From Kitagawia praeruptora (lineage: Eukaryota; Streptophyta; Magnoliopsida; Apiales; Apiaceae), in assembly GCA_037693485.1 (NCBI GenBank), contig CM075352.1:22812001-22876000 (forward strand): 64,000 nucleotides of DNA, in the 5' to 3' direction. Below the pieces are notes generated by a model. That model was not told where the DNA came from. It saw only the letters and a program-made list of their open reading frames with translations, and made no database searches. Shown here piece by piece: positions 36,389-48,300 of this stretch (position 1 is the first letter of the stretch; every line of letters starts with the position of its first letter). The translations under genes were made by a program, and so were the position numbers.

Positions 36389-37584
36389 TGGAACCGGCTG
36401 GCTTGCACTGCAAGCTCAGCCGAAACAGAAGAATTAGATGCTGGCAAATCACTGTGAGAAATGTCAGCTTCCTTGTTGGTTTTCAATACTTGAGGCCCAG
36501 TCGAAACTAAGCCCAAATCCACATCCATGATTTCTGACCCACTATTTTCTTCTCTCCTCCTTTTATTACTTTCATCTAATTTCAGCCCACTAGTCTCATC
36601 CTCATGAAGCCCATATAATAAATTTGAATTTGTTTTATAGCCCGCCAAAGTGTTATCGAAATTGATAATACGAGATTCTGTGTTCCCTCCCTTCCTAGAA
36701 TTACTCCCCCTGATTATCTCTTTACCAACTGTTGAGTGATTTTCTCCCCTGAAATCTTGGGAATTAGTTTCTCCCCCAATTCTAGCTTCCCACCTGTCAT
36801 CCCCTTCCTCTCTCAGCCAACGACTTTGGTTCTGATTCGCCGCCCTTCGTGGTGGTGCTTTCAACCACAGACCCCATTCCTTATCTCCTTCACTCCCTCT
36901 CTTATCAATAAACTTACGACAAAAACGATCAGTATGCGTAACCATACCACATGAGAAGCAGAATTCTCCTAGTCGTTCATATTTGCACGTCACTATAAAC
37001 TCCTTTCCATCTTTCTTGGTGATCTTCTTTTTTCTTTTAAGAGGCCTCCTTACGTCCAACCTGATACGAATTCTCATGCATTCACGCCATATTGAAGTGT
37101 TGTTCTTCGTGTCATATTCAAGAAATTCACCGAAAAAATTCCCCAATGCCTTGCCTACTGCCTCGGTCATAAACCCCGTTGGCAAATCGTGAATCTGAAT
37201 CCAAATATTGACATGCCATAATGGGACCTTAACAGGGTCTTCAGAATCAGCCACCGGTTCCAATGCTAACATCACATTATCAAACATCCAAGGCCCCCCC
37301 TTCATGACCCATTGCATATCCTCTTTGTGATAGAATTGAAAGAGATATATACCTTGTTCCAATTCCTTGATACTTATACCCATCGTAGGCTTCCAGACGT
37401 CCGCCATCTTCGATCTCATTGCCTTGAGATTTATAGTTTTCTCAGTGAGAAATCGTCCCACTAGGCATAGTTCAAACCTATTAACCTCCGCCCCAATCTC
37501 CTCATCAAAAGCAAAACTTTCATTTTCCTCGTCATCGATGTCAAGATTTGCCAGATGATCTTCAATACCTTGATATCTTGCCAT
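36385..37584 (-). CDS. LINE copy 2 ORF1: Gag-like nucleic-acid-binding protein
   Basis: An uninterrupted frame of 399 codons encodes a DUF4283-type N-terminal domain (about residues 30-170, including KGGPWMFDN and LWHVNIWIQIHDLP) followed by a zinc knuckle (CKYERLGEFCFSCG then HTDRFC, about residues 205-235) and a Ser/Asn-rich C-terminus. Proteins of this type coat LINE RNA. The start is the first ATG after the non-coding leader and is matched in copy 1. The stop codon TGA shares bases with the ORF2 ATG. Confidence 0.93.
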   Translation of the reverse strand: MARYQGIEDHLANLDIDDEENESFAFDEEIGAEVNRFELCLVGRFLTEKTINLKAMRSKMADVWKPTMGISIKELEQGIYLFQFYHKEDMQWVMKGGPWMFDNVMLALEPVADSEDPVKVPLWHVNIWIQIHDLPTGFMTEAVGKALGNFFGEFLEYDTKNNTSIWRECMRIRIRLDVRRPLKRKKKITKKDGKEFIVTCKYERLGEFCFSCGMVTHTDRFCRKFIDKRGSEGDKEWGLWLKAPPRRAANQNQSRWLREEGDDRWEARIGGETNSQDFRGENHSTVGKEIIRGSNSRKGGNTESRIINFDNTLAGYKTNSNLLYGLHEDETSGLKLDESNKRRREENSGSEIMDVDLGLVSTGPQVLKTNKEADISHSDLPASNSSVSAELAVQASRFQ

Positions 37585-37709
37585 AGGAAAGAAAGAAAAA
37601 AACTCCTACTAATTCAATTTCAGTGATGAAAATGATTTAGAAGAGAAACTCAAAAGCTCTCACACTTGTCATGGAGAGAAAAAAATGAAGCCCTACAATT
37701 TTGATATTT

Positions 37710-37981
37710 AAAATAAACTTAAAACTATTTATTTATCGTGACTTTATCTATTTTAAAAGTAGTAATACCCTGTAATTAATACTCTAGGATACGTCGTAAT
37801 TAGCAAAGCACGTGCAGCTACGAGTGTATCTCACATTTAATAGTACATAAAAGGGTTTGGATGTAATTTCAGGGAACTGCATTTAGAAAAAATGAACTGC
37901 ATTTAGTAGCACCCGTAGAAATTGGAATAGATAGTGTGCAGTACAGACACGCAATTATCTTCAATCCCTCATACTCCCGCC
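37710..37981 (+). promoter_or_regulatory. Short ISE2 promoter and leader interval
   Basis: Only about 270 bp separate the LINE target duplication from the ISE2 ATG. It contains two ACTGCATTTAG words (37876 and 37900). No clear TATA box is assigned. An in-frame upstream ATG at 37934 could add 16 residues to ISE2. Confidence 0.4.
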
Positions 37982-40900
37982 ATGAGCGTCCCATTCTCTC
38001 TCATCTCTCCTCTCTCCCACCCTCTCTCTCTCGTCTCTCTCCCACTCTCGTCTCTCTACACTCACCGACTCCACCTAACTCTATCATTTCGCAATCTCCG
38101 CGTTCAAACGCCTCTCTCAATTCGAACCTTCTACAAGTTTCCGAAGCCTCTCTTCGCCCTAGACTCTCAGCTCTCCGACGCCGACGACGAGGACGATGAC
38201 GAGGCGGCGGAAGATTACGACGACGTCTCCGGCGAAGTTTCCGAAGGCATTGAAGAAGAAGAGGAAGAGGATAGTGATGATGATGAAATTGGAGATGCTG
38301 ACGTCATCGCGCCGGAATTGAAGTCGACGTTTGAGGAGTTTAAGTGGCAGAGAGTTGAGAGGCTTTGTAATGAAGTTAAATTGTTCGGTGAAGAGATAAT
38401 TAATATCGAAGAGCTTAAGTCGATTTACGATTTTCGGATAGATAAGTTTCAGGTTGTTCATCGTTTTGATTTTAATTTGACACTGAATTGATGTTATGTT
38501 TGTCGAATTTAGATACATTTACGATTATAGGTTTCGGTATATTTGAATGATTTACGAAATCTATATTGTTAAATTTGAGGTTATTCGTCTGTTTAATTCA
38601 TGTTTAGATTTGTTATGCACAAGTATACATTGACACTCTAGCTCATTGTGTTAAGTGCATATTTACCGGATTTAGATAATGACAAGATTTAATCATTTAA
38701 GTTGTTAATTTGGTATGTTTTTGTAATTTTGTATAGAGATTGTCAATTGAAGCATTTTTGAAAGGTTCGTCGGTTGTGGTTTCAGCACCTACAAGCAGTG
38801 GAAAGACATTGATTGCGGAAGCTGCAGCAGTTGCTACTGTAGCCAGAGGAAGAAGGCTTTTCTACACCACACCTCTCAAGGCATTGTCAAATCAAAAATT
38901 TAGAGAGTTTCGGTATGCAATTTTATTATTTTTGGTGTTAAAATCATCGGAGTAGGGACTTAGGGTGAAGTCGACACTTCTTAATAAGATTTCTGTTTGA
39001 TTTAGTATGATTATATGTTGAGTTTCATCTCATGTTATCAGATATGTTATTTAGGATGCAATTAGTAATTATTTAAATTTAAGGACTCTGATAATGTAAT
39101 CATGCTTTATTGTGTTTTTGCCTCAGCGAGACATTTGGTGATGCCAATGTCGGTCTTTTGACGGGAGACTCTGCAATCAATAAAGACGCTCAGGTCCTAA
39201 TCATGACTACTGAAATCCTTCGAAACATGTTATATCAGAGGTGTGCCAAATTGGATTTTTCTCGCAACCACATATATGCATTTGTACTGCATATCAGCAT
39301 ATGACTTGTAAATATGTTATAAATAACTCATGCATACCTTGATGTTAATTGAAGTCAAAATGCAAAATCATAAGCTGTGCAATTATAAGTACATAAAGAC
39401 TGTTCACCAGACACATGCTCAGTCATCAATCCTCTATTTGTTTGATCTGGTTCTCGAGTGGATGTTGTTTGTCTGCAGTAATCACTTTTTATTAGTCCTT
39501 CATTTTTAACAAACATGATTCTCTTGTGTTGAATCTAGATAGAAGAACATGTTAGAGTGGATACTTTGGGGAAGGGTGTATATAAATTTTAAAAGTGGTT
39601 TCTCAGTGTATTCTGCTTTACTTATTACTTATTAGTTATAACTTACCCACTGATCACTATTCAATTGTTGGATTGTGATTTTGTATTTCTGTATTGAACT
39701 ATTCAAACAAGTTATAATGGATAGCATCATAAAATTTTATGCATTCAATTTGCAATGCAATTGCTACACCGTTTAGTTGGGGCCAACACATCATTTACAA
39801 ATTAGTCATTAAATGTTAGGCATTCATCCATTTGTTTTCGTATTTATATTGTTACTGTGTTTTACAACTAAGAACTAGATTTTTTTGCAGCCTCTTTAGT
39901 ACTTAATGCAGTTGCCACTAGCTGCATCTTATGCCATAGGTATTTTCAACTTAATTAAAAACTTAAATCATTATAGTTGTTTCTTTCCATTTTCTAATGC
40001 AGTGTTGGAATGGCTTCATCACAAGGTGGTCTTTTTCAAGTTGATGTTATTGTTTTGGATGAAGTACATTATCTAAGTGATATATCTCGTGGTACTGTTT
40101 GGGAAGAGATAGTGCGTAACAATTATTTTCCAGTCTGTCTCTTTGTCCATAATCTCCAAGTATTTTGAAGATACTTTACACGTTGCTTTTTTTTTTTTGA
40201 TATGATTTAGGTCATCTATTGTCCAAAAGAAGTTCAACTTATATGTTTGTCAGCAACAGTAGCAAACCCAGATGAACTAGCTGGTTGGATTGGTCAGGTA
40301 CGGTAGATAGTCACCTTTTGGTCTACATTATTAGTACCTTTCTTAATTCTTGAACCTTGGCAATCTGGCTATACTAAGTGTCTCGTCAACTATGGTTATT
40401 TTAGTCTTACAAGTTTCTAGATAAAGTCTTTAATTTGATTGATGTTAATAAATGATGGTGTTGTGGATTCATAAAGACTTACGTCATGTTTTCCTCTTTT
40501 TGCTTCATGATTTTTCCAGATTCATGGTAACACGGAGTTGGTAACATCATCAAGGCGTCCGGTACCACTAACTTGGCACTTCTCCACAAAGACAGCTTTG
40601 TCACCCCTTCTTGATGATAAAGGAACTACCATGAATAGGTAACCTCCATAATATGTGTCTCCACATCATCAAAATGATTTACTTCTGTTTTTCTAGAGCA
40701 AGTAGTGACCTGATACTTTTAGTAACATGTATAATGCTCTTAGAAAAAATATATACAAATCACTAACAATTTATAACAAGCCATATAGGATCCTGATAAA
40801 TTACAAAGCGCATTCTTGCATTGCTTTGAACTACTTAAATCTTAAAGTTTTGTTGCGAACTATTTATGGCTGGAAAAGCTTCCCTGACTAGTAAAATATT

Positions 40901-43900
40901 TGTGATACGTTTTGACTTTTGATTGAAATTGTCGACATCTTTGGATAAAAGTTTCAAGTTTTATCATTTTGTTAATACATTAAATAAAAGGTTTCTAAAT
41001 TTCATTCTTGACGAGAGCTTATATAAATTCAGCCATAAAAAGCAAACTTTGTACAGCTGAATCAAAATTTGCTTTTTACAGTGAAACTTATGGAGCAATA
41101 TTAAGTCATATAAGCTCTTTTCAGCTTCCTTTAAAAAAAAAAGAAGAAGAAGCTCTTTTCAGCTTCTGTTTAATGAATTGAAGTAGATAAATAATTAAGT
41201 GAAGTAGTTTTCCTCAACCTTCTTATTGTTGGATCTCTTCCAAATCATAAAGACTTGGACAAAATAAAGTACCTTGCAATTTTTTGTTCCAACTGAATAG
41301 GAAGCTGTCAGTCAACTATCTACAACGAAACTCATCGGGAGAAAAATCGTACGACGATGTGGGATCTAGAAGGAGGAGATCAAGAAAACAACGTGAGACT
41401 GACATGTCACCTCCTTCAAGGAATGACATGAACACCTTCCGCCGCTCACAAGTATGAACCTGTTCTGGTCCATGTCTCTGTGATACAGAATCATATTTCA
41501 TATATTATCTTATACAACTAGTGTTGTGTGCTTCTTTTCACCAGTGTTACTATTTGACAGAGAATAATTGGTTAATAATATCTTTAGGTACCTCAAGTTG
41601 TAGATACATTGTGGCAACTTGAGACAAGGGATATGCTTCCGGCAGTTTGGTTCATCTTTAGCAGGAAAGGATGTGATGCAGCTGTTCAGTATATTGAAGA
41701 CTGTCTTCTGGATGAATACGAGAAGGCTGAAGTTGAACTGGCCTTAAAGAGGTTACGTGCAAAATATCCTGATGCTGTGCGGGAGTCTTCTGTTAAGGGT
41801 CTACTCCGAGGTGTTGCTGCTCATCATGCTGGTTGTCTACCACTTTGGAAATCTTTTGTGGAAGAGTTGTTTCAACGTGGACTTGTTAAGGTTGTTTTTG
41901 CTACAGAAACTCTGGCTGCTGGAATCAATATGCCGGCTAGGACAGCAGTTGTTTCATCTCTTAGCAAGAGGATTGAGAGTGGGAGAACACAATTAACTGC
42001 AAATGAATTACTTCAAATGGCTGGTCGTGCTGGACGCAGAGGCATTGACAAAAGGGGTCATGTTGTTCTTGTTCAGACTGTCTTTGAAGGGGCTGAAGAG
42101 TGCTGTGAGGTTCTCTTTTCTGGACTTAAACCTCTTGTGTCACAGTTTACAGCATCGTACGGAATGGTTCTGAATCTTCTTGCTGTATGTGTTTCAGTCT
42201 TTTTCTTTTCCTTTATAACTTTGATGCTTATGAACTTTTCTAAACAAATAATTCTTGTTTTCTAGGGTGCAAAAATTACTCGAGGAATAAGTGAAGAGGA
42301 TGAGTTAAGCATTTCCCGAGCAGGACGGACTATGGAAGAAGCCAGAAAGTTAGTTGAGCAGAGTTTTGGAAATTATGTAGGAAGCAATGTTATGATTGCT
42401 GCAAACGAGGAGCTCAAAAATATTGAAAAAGAGATTGAAATGCTAAATTCAGAAATTAGTGATGAAGCTATTGAGCGCAAGAGCAAGAAGGCATTAACTA
42501 CAATGGCACACAAGGAGATTACAGATCTGCAACAAGAATTAAAGGTAGATGTTCAGTTTATAGTCTAGAGGAATTATATTATGGTTTCATTAGTATGCAA
42601 CTTCAGACTACGATCCCCCACCCCCCTCTTCCGGTTATTAGGAGGAGGGGTTTTCAGGATCAACAACTTGAGGTTTAGTCAGGGCCGGTAACTTAAGACT
42701 TACAAATATATATTTATAACAGAATGATCAACTGTATTAAGTAATTAATTATAGTGTTTGCTCTTTTAGTTTATAACAAAATTCTACTAGGCTGGTAGGA
42801 TTTAATATCAATGTTATCCGAAACCAATCTGCTGAAGGTGTGTTCTTCGTTTATGGGCAGGCAGAAAAACGTTTACGAACGGACATGCGGAGAAAGATGG
42901 AATTAGAGAGGGTGTCTGCTTTGAGGCCTCTACTAAAGGAATTGGAAGGTGGAAGTTTGCCTTTTATGTGTTTGCAGTACAGTGATTCTAGTGGAGTTCA
43001 ACATCTGGTCGCTGCTGTTCTTTTGGGAAGCACTGATATTTTGGATGGCTTAAAACTTAAAAAAATGGTAGGTGTTATATATTTTGCGTTGATAATTAAA
43101 CACTTTGATTATTCATTAAGGCACACAAGTGTGCTAGGGTCATGTTTAAACTACAAATGTCTCCACCTTTTTACTTATTTAAGTAAAGTAACTTAGTAAG
43201 ATCTTTGAGAAAGTACTCTATACTGGCTGTACATGTTTCACACGCTTTATCTCCTTTTTCGGAGCACTGTTCTCTGAGTATCAACACTTTCATCCTGAAA
43301 ACAGGTCCATGCACTCGATCTAGATGGAGAAAATATTCATATTAACTCTACTGACGGGCAAAATTCTGAACCATATTATTATGTGGCTCTTGGCTCGGAT
43401 AACTCTTGGTATCTCTTTACAGAGAAGTGGATTAAGTCAATCTACAAGACAGGATTTCCCAATGTTGCGTTGGCTCAAGGTGATGCATTGCCAAGAGATA
43501 TTATGATGACGCTACTCGAAAAGGAGGATACTCAGTGGCAGAAACTAGTAGAATCTGATCTAGGGGACCTATGGTGTGGTGAAGGATCTTTGGAAACATG
43601 GTCTTGGAGTCTTAATGTGCCAGTTTTGAGTAGTCTTTCTGAAAAAGACGAGGCAAGTTCTATTCTATTTTGCTTTATGTTAATTTTTAATTACGAGGTT
43701 TAATTTATGGTTGGAAAATTGCTGTTTTTTTTTGTCTAATGCCGAACGGCTTAGCGGTTTTTTCCCGAGTTTTTTTAGGAAAGAAAGAAATGAATCCTAA
43801 AGAAGTGAAAGGGAAAGAACTTATAATATTTTCTTCACATGTTCCCAATTTTTTATTAGAGTAAAAAAAGTATGGACATGAAGGAAATGATAAATTTGTT

Positions 43901-46882
43901 TAAAAGATAAATAAGATTTTTAACGGAATTATGAAAAGTGTCTCTCCCTCCCTCGAAGTATCACACTATCAAGAGGAAAATTTTGGGGAGAAACACCCCT
44001 TCTTTTCCTCCTGTTCCTTTCATTTTTACCTGGTAAAAACTCAGTAACACCATGTGAATTCAAAGTGACTACCATTCCCTTTCCTTTTCCTTTCTCTCCA
44101 AAGTAAAACTCGATCACTAGCATTATAGCCTAGTGAATACCATCACCCTTGGAAACAAGAGGTTGGGTCTCAGTGGAGACAATACAAATGTGCGAGTCGT
44201 TAAATTTCTTGTAATTGACCTCACGCAAAAAAAATAAATAAATTATGGACTACATTATAAGACCTCGCGATGTACTTCATTTATTTTATAATTTGACTAT
44301 GCATGCCGACTGATCTTAATCAGCCCAAGAAAAGTATCTTTAACAGCAGGCCTTCAAACACTCTTTTTGCACACAAGCATCTTTAATAGCATGTCTTCAG
44401 ACACTCTTATCTCAGTCGTGACAATTTTTTGAGTAGCTGGCAAGGGTTCAACCCTCATATCACTGTTGTGGTTTACTTGAGTTATAATTTATAACGAATT
44501 GCTGTTTTGTAGGTTCTACATTATTCACAAGGATACCATGAGGCAGTAGAATGTTACAAGGAACAAAGAAATAAAGTCTCCCGATTGAAGAAAAAGATAG
44601 CACGCACAGAAGGTTTTAGAGAATATAAGAAGATTCTAGACATGACAAAGTTTACCATGGAAAAAATTCGGCGCTTGAAGTCTAGGTCGAAGCGCTTGAT
44701 TAACCGTATAGAGCAGATCGAACCATCTGGCTGGAAAGAGTTTCAGCAGGTAACATGAGCACGTTAAGGTTTACCTTGGTCCTCAATTGTATGCTTAAAA
44801 TTATTAAAAAGAGGGGGGGGGGGGGGATTTCCTCAGAGAAATGATAATGTTAGTTTTTATGCGAGTCTGTGAACAATTAAGTAGGAAAATTGAATTGTGA
44901 AAGTTGGATATCTTAATCTGCATTCAAAATGTACTGCTTTTGAATTTTGAGGGAAAATAGTACTCCGTAATATTATTATTTTTTGTAAGCTCTAGAATGA
45001 TCTATGAATTTTGTTTATTGATAGTCACATTGAATTTCTTTAGCTATTACAACATCTTAACTAAGGCGGTACCATGAGTGCATTGTGCATGACATTAGAA
45101 AATTTTCGAAATAGGGCCCTTACAAGTAGATGGTGCTGAATGGTATCTTTCAGCGAGTTCCAAATTGAAATTACCTCCGCGCCCAGAATTGACCCTTAAA
45201 GTTGATGAATTTGAAAGAACTGCATATTATAGTTGGGCAGCAGAAGTACTTTAAGATTGCTTTAATCTCTGTGCTGGTGGTTTTTTAGTACTTATGCCTG
45301 TAAGTCTAGTTATGATAAATCTGATGATATAAATTACAGTAGTGATATTCTAAAATATCCTTCACTGGGAGTCATACAATCGGAAGCCATATTGAATATT
45401 GTTGAGCAGGTCAAGTTCTGTGCATTTTATTTACTACTACAGTTCCCCTTAAAAACCTAGTATCGTAGTCTGTAAAGTGTATACACATCATAAACGTAAC
45501 ATATTTGAGCTTGTTCATGATTCATTTTAACTTATTCACAATGTTTGCAGGTGAGCAACGTCATTCATGAAATAAGGGCACTGGATATTAATACACATGT
45601 GATCTTTCCGCTTGGTGAAACTGCAGCTGCAATTCGAGGAGAAAATGAGCTCTGGCTTGCAGTGGTTGTAAGAAATAAAATAATGTTAAATCTGAAACCT
45701 GCACAGCTTGCTGCTGTTTGTGGAAGTCTTGTTTCTGAAGGGATTAAAGTTCGACCTTCGAAAAACAACAGGTACTCTTTTTATTTTTCATTTAAGTAAG
45801 GACTTGATGTGACATGTGGTATCGTAACTGAAGTCTTGATCCGGTGGATCGAACATAAAGGGAGACCATCATTTAAACAGTGCCTAGATATCTCAAATAA
45901 CTGCAGTTCAAAATTATGAATGTTTTATATAACAAGTTTATTACGCTGTATGTAATCAAAATCTGGGTTGCAGCTATATCTATGAACCTTCTACCGCTGT
46001 TCTAAAGGTTGTCGATATTCTGGATGAGCAAAGAAGTTCTATTGTACAACTACAAGAAAAACATGGTGTGAAGGTAAATTAATAAGATCGGGAATCTTTC
46101 TTATTTCTTCATACACTTCCAAAATCTATTTAGTATGCTATGCCCGTCCTGTAGATTCCCTGCTGTTTGGATAGTCAATTTACTGGTATGGTCGAAGCTT
46201 GGGCTTCTGGTTTGACTTGGAGAGAGATTATGATGGACTGTGCTATGGATGAAGGTGATTTAGCTCGCCTTTTACGACGGACAATTGACTTGCTAGCTCA
46301 GGTACAATATAACCCGTAAATTCAAGTTTCGGGCAGGGATGGGGATAAAATTGGCCAGTGAGACGGCGAAATATGGATGGAATTTTTTTAATATTATAAA
46401 GATATTTTTTTATATGCTATTTCATGGAAAAACATCTTGGATCATTAATTACAATAGATGAAATATTCAGTACTGAAATATATAACTACCAAAAACTTTT
46501 AAATTCATCCACTTAAATCTATAAGGAAAAAATTCAAAATTGTACAAGGGCAAACTTTGAAACATTATGAAAACTTAGACCTAAAATTAAAAAGTAATAT
46601 ATAAAAAATTTAAGTTAATATTTGTGAGTGTTTCCGACTTCGGGCACTTCCCACTACACTGACCCGGGCCCTCTGTCCATAGTCTCAGACATTGGAAAGT
46701 TTTTTTTTTTTGAATATTTTCATGTTCGAACAGGACATTATAGAATAATTTCTGTTGTCTTAATATGTATCATTTGTTTTCAGATTCCTAAATTGCCTGA
46801 TATCGACCCATTGCTGCAAAGAAATGCGGTAGCAGCTTCCAGTGTCATGGACCGCCCGCCAATGAGTGAACTGGCAGGATAA
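37982..46882 (+). CDS. ISE2: Chloroplast Ski2-like DExH-box RNA helicase ISE2 (DExH15)
   Basis: Sixteen exons join in frame: 37982-38452, 38737-38912, 39127-39240, 40003-40111, 40211-40297, 40520-40638, 41301-41451, 41588-42184, 42266-42544, 42861-43067, 43305-43652, 44513-44749, 45551-45771, 45974-46073, 46155-46301 and 46784-46882; 1153 residues. The Ser/Leu-rich, acid-poor N-terminus fits a plastid transit peptide and is followed by a strongly acidic stretch. Helicase motifs: APTSSGKT (174-181), DEVH (273-276), SAT (304-306), AAHHAG (486-491) and QMAGRAGRRG (552-561). A Ski2/Mtr4-type C-terminal region ends near DRPPMSELAG. In Arabidopsis ISE2 is a plastid RNA helicase needed for plastid RNA processing, embryo development and plasmodesmata regulation. 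Intron 11 starts with GC. A start at 37934 is possible. Confidence 0.96.
43653..44512 (+). other. GC-AG intron 11 of ISE2
   Basis: The exon ends GACGAG and the intron begins GCAAGT; the acceptor is TTTTGTAG before GTTCTACATT. No GT donor nearby keeps the frame with the conserved continuation VLHYSQGY. GCAAGT after AG is the accepted consensus for GC donors. Confidence 0.85.
45100..45412 (+). pseudogene. Unassigned coding-like sequence inside ISE2 intron 12
   Basis: Two stretches in this intron look like coding sequence. From about 45097 to 45254 a frame reads IFEIGPLQVDGAEWYLS and then LPPRPELTLKVDEFERTAYY, closing with a stop after WAAEVL. After a frame change, hydrophobic residues (KIALISVLVVF) follow. 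From about 45339 to 45410 an open stretch bounded by AATTACAG and CAG|GTCAAG reads DILKYPSLGVIQSEAILNIV. Neither belongs to ISE2. I do not recognise the protein; it may be a captured and decayed membrane-protein fragment. Confidence 0.4.
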
Positions 46883-48300
46883 AGCTATTTTGTTATGAAG
46901 GTAATTGTGTATTTAAGTTAAATTCAAGGTCAATCACTTAAGCGATTGTTGTTGAGTTTAAAGGATAGATGACTTGTATTATAGTTCATCTGGTTACAGA
47001 TAAATCTTGTCAATGTTGATTTCCGTTGATGGAAACATTCGGAATGCTCAATCATTTGCGATGTTGGTGAACACCTATTGCTGCTGCTGGATCCTAGCTG
47101 CTGCCTGTTGGCACCTTGCTTCCTGGTAAACATAGAAAAATAAATAAACTTGTCTCTTTTAATGCTTGATAATTATTGTCATATAATTTAATTATGACCC
47201 GTAAACCAGGGTAATCAGCAAAGAGCCAAAGATTCATAATTCTAATTATTATATTTCTTTTTGTTTAAATCGAAGAACATAGTTCACATTTGAAGTAGAC
47301 ACTCGTTTAATAAAATATAATTGAGGTTAATTTTTATTTTTTGCCTAGTTAATCTTAATATTTTTGGCCATTAAATCAATAGGGAGTAGTGCAACCAAGC
47401 TTGTAAAGGATTTGTTGGAACAATACACACATCGAGGACTGGATCCACTTTAGGAGTTTCTCTTATGACACAAAGTGGGAGCATCTGGTGAATGGAGTTA
47501 GATTTTTGTGATAAAGGAAATATATTTGTAAAGAGAGCAGAAAGCGAAAAATGGTATAGGGTTGCAATTGAATGCAACACTTTTGTTGATTATATATTTA
47601 CTTGATTGTACTTTTTTCTTGCAAAGCAAATATATGTTATATTAATGATTATTTTCTCATTGTTCATAGTTTGACAATCGAACTTACTGTTACTTTCACC
47701 TCGCCTGAACGGCTGGATCAGCAACTTTTTTGTTTATTTTTTTTTAGGCCAGCAATTTAATGGTATAATTTGGAATATTACACATGCTTTTATTTATTTC
47801 CATTCAACACAATCAAAATTACATTTTTAACGGCGGTAAGAATAGTAGTCTTCGGATGTTTCTAAATCTTAAGCTTTTTCTTTCAGTTTATGGTATCATC
47901 ATCCATAGAATCATTGCACTGGCATGACGACAACTAAGGATTCAGCACCTGTATAAACGAAATTACAGGACTATGTTCCTTTTAACTTTATTGCACTGGT
48001 GTACGGAAACAAATACAATTATAATTCCATAAGATCTACTACAAGCACGCTTCTTTTTCTCGTATCTATTGTATAAACTGTGCATCAGAGTACTAGAGAA
48101 TAAAAGAGGCGCAGCTTTATGAAGTCGTAATTTGACTTTTTAAGATATTGCTAAAGAATACATCAACTAGAAACTACCAAAACGCAGCAAATATCATCGG
48201 TGTGCTTGCATGTGAACTTCCCCACTACCTTCAGATGAGACATATTTCCTTTTTTTTCTCAGTGACCAGACTACGCTACAGGACATATTATTGCATTATC
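46883..48300. other. Convergent 3' region between ISE2 and SNL
   Basis: The 3' ends of the two genes face each other across 1.4 kb. Stop codons are at 46880-46882 (ISE2) and 48303-48301 (SNL). No further gene is supported; reading frames here are short. Confidence 0.6.

Larger units (their letters stand above)
31691..37693 (-). mobile_element. Well preserved L1-type LINE (copy 2)
   Basis: The element is read on the minus strand and ends in an A tail (T run at 31691-31705). It is flanked by the direct repeat TACAATTTTGATA(TTT) at 31678-31690 and 37694-37709, a 13-16-bp target duplication typical of LINEs. A leader of about 110 nt precedes an intact ORF1 and an ORF2 with one stop codon. Removing the hAT-type MITE at 31730-32304 gives a LINE of about 5.4 kb. 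Its 5' end lies about 290 bp from the ISE2 start codon. Confidence 0.95.
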
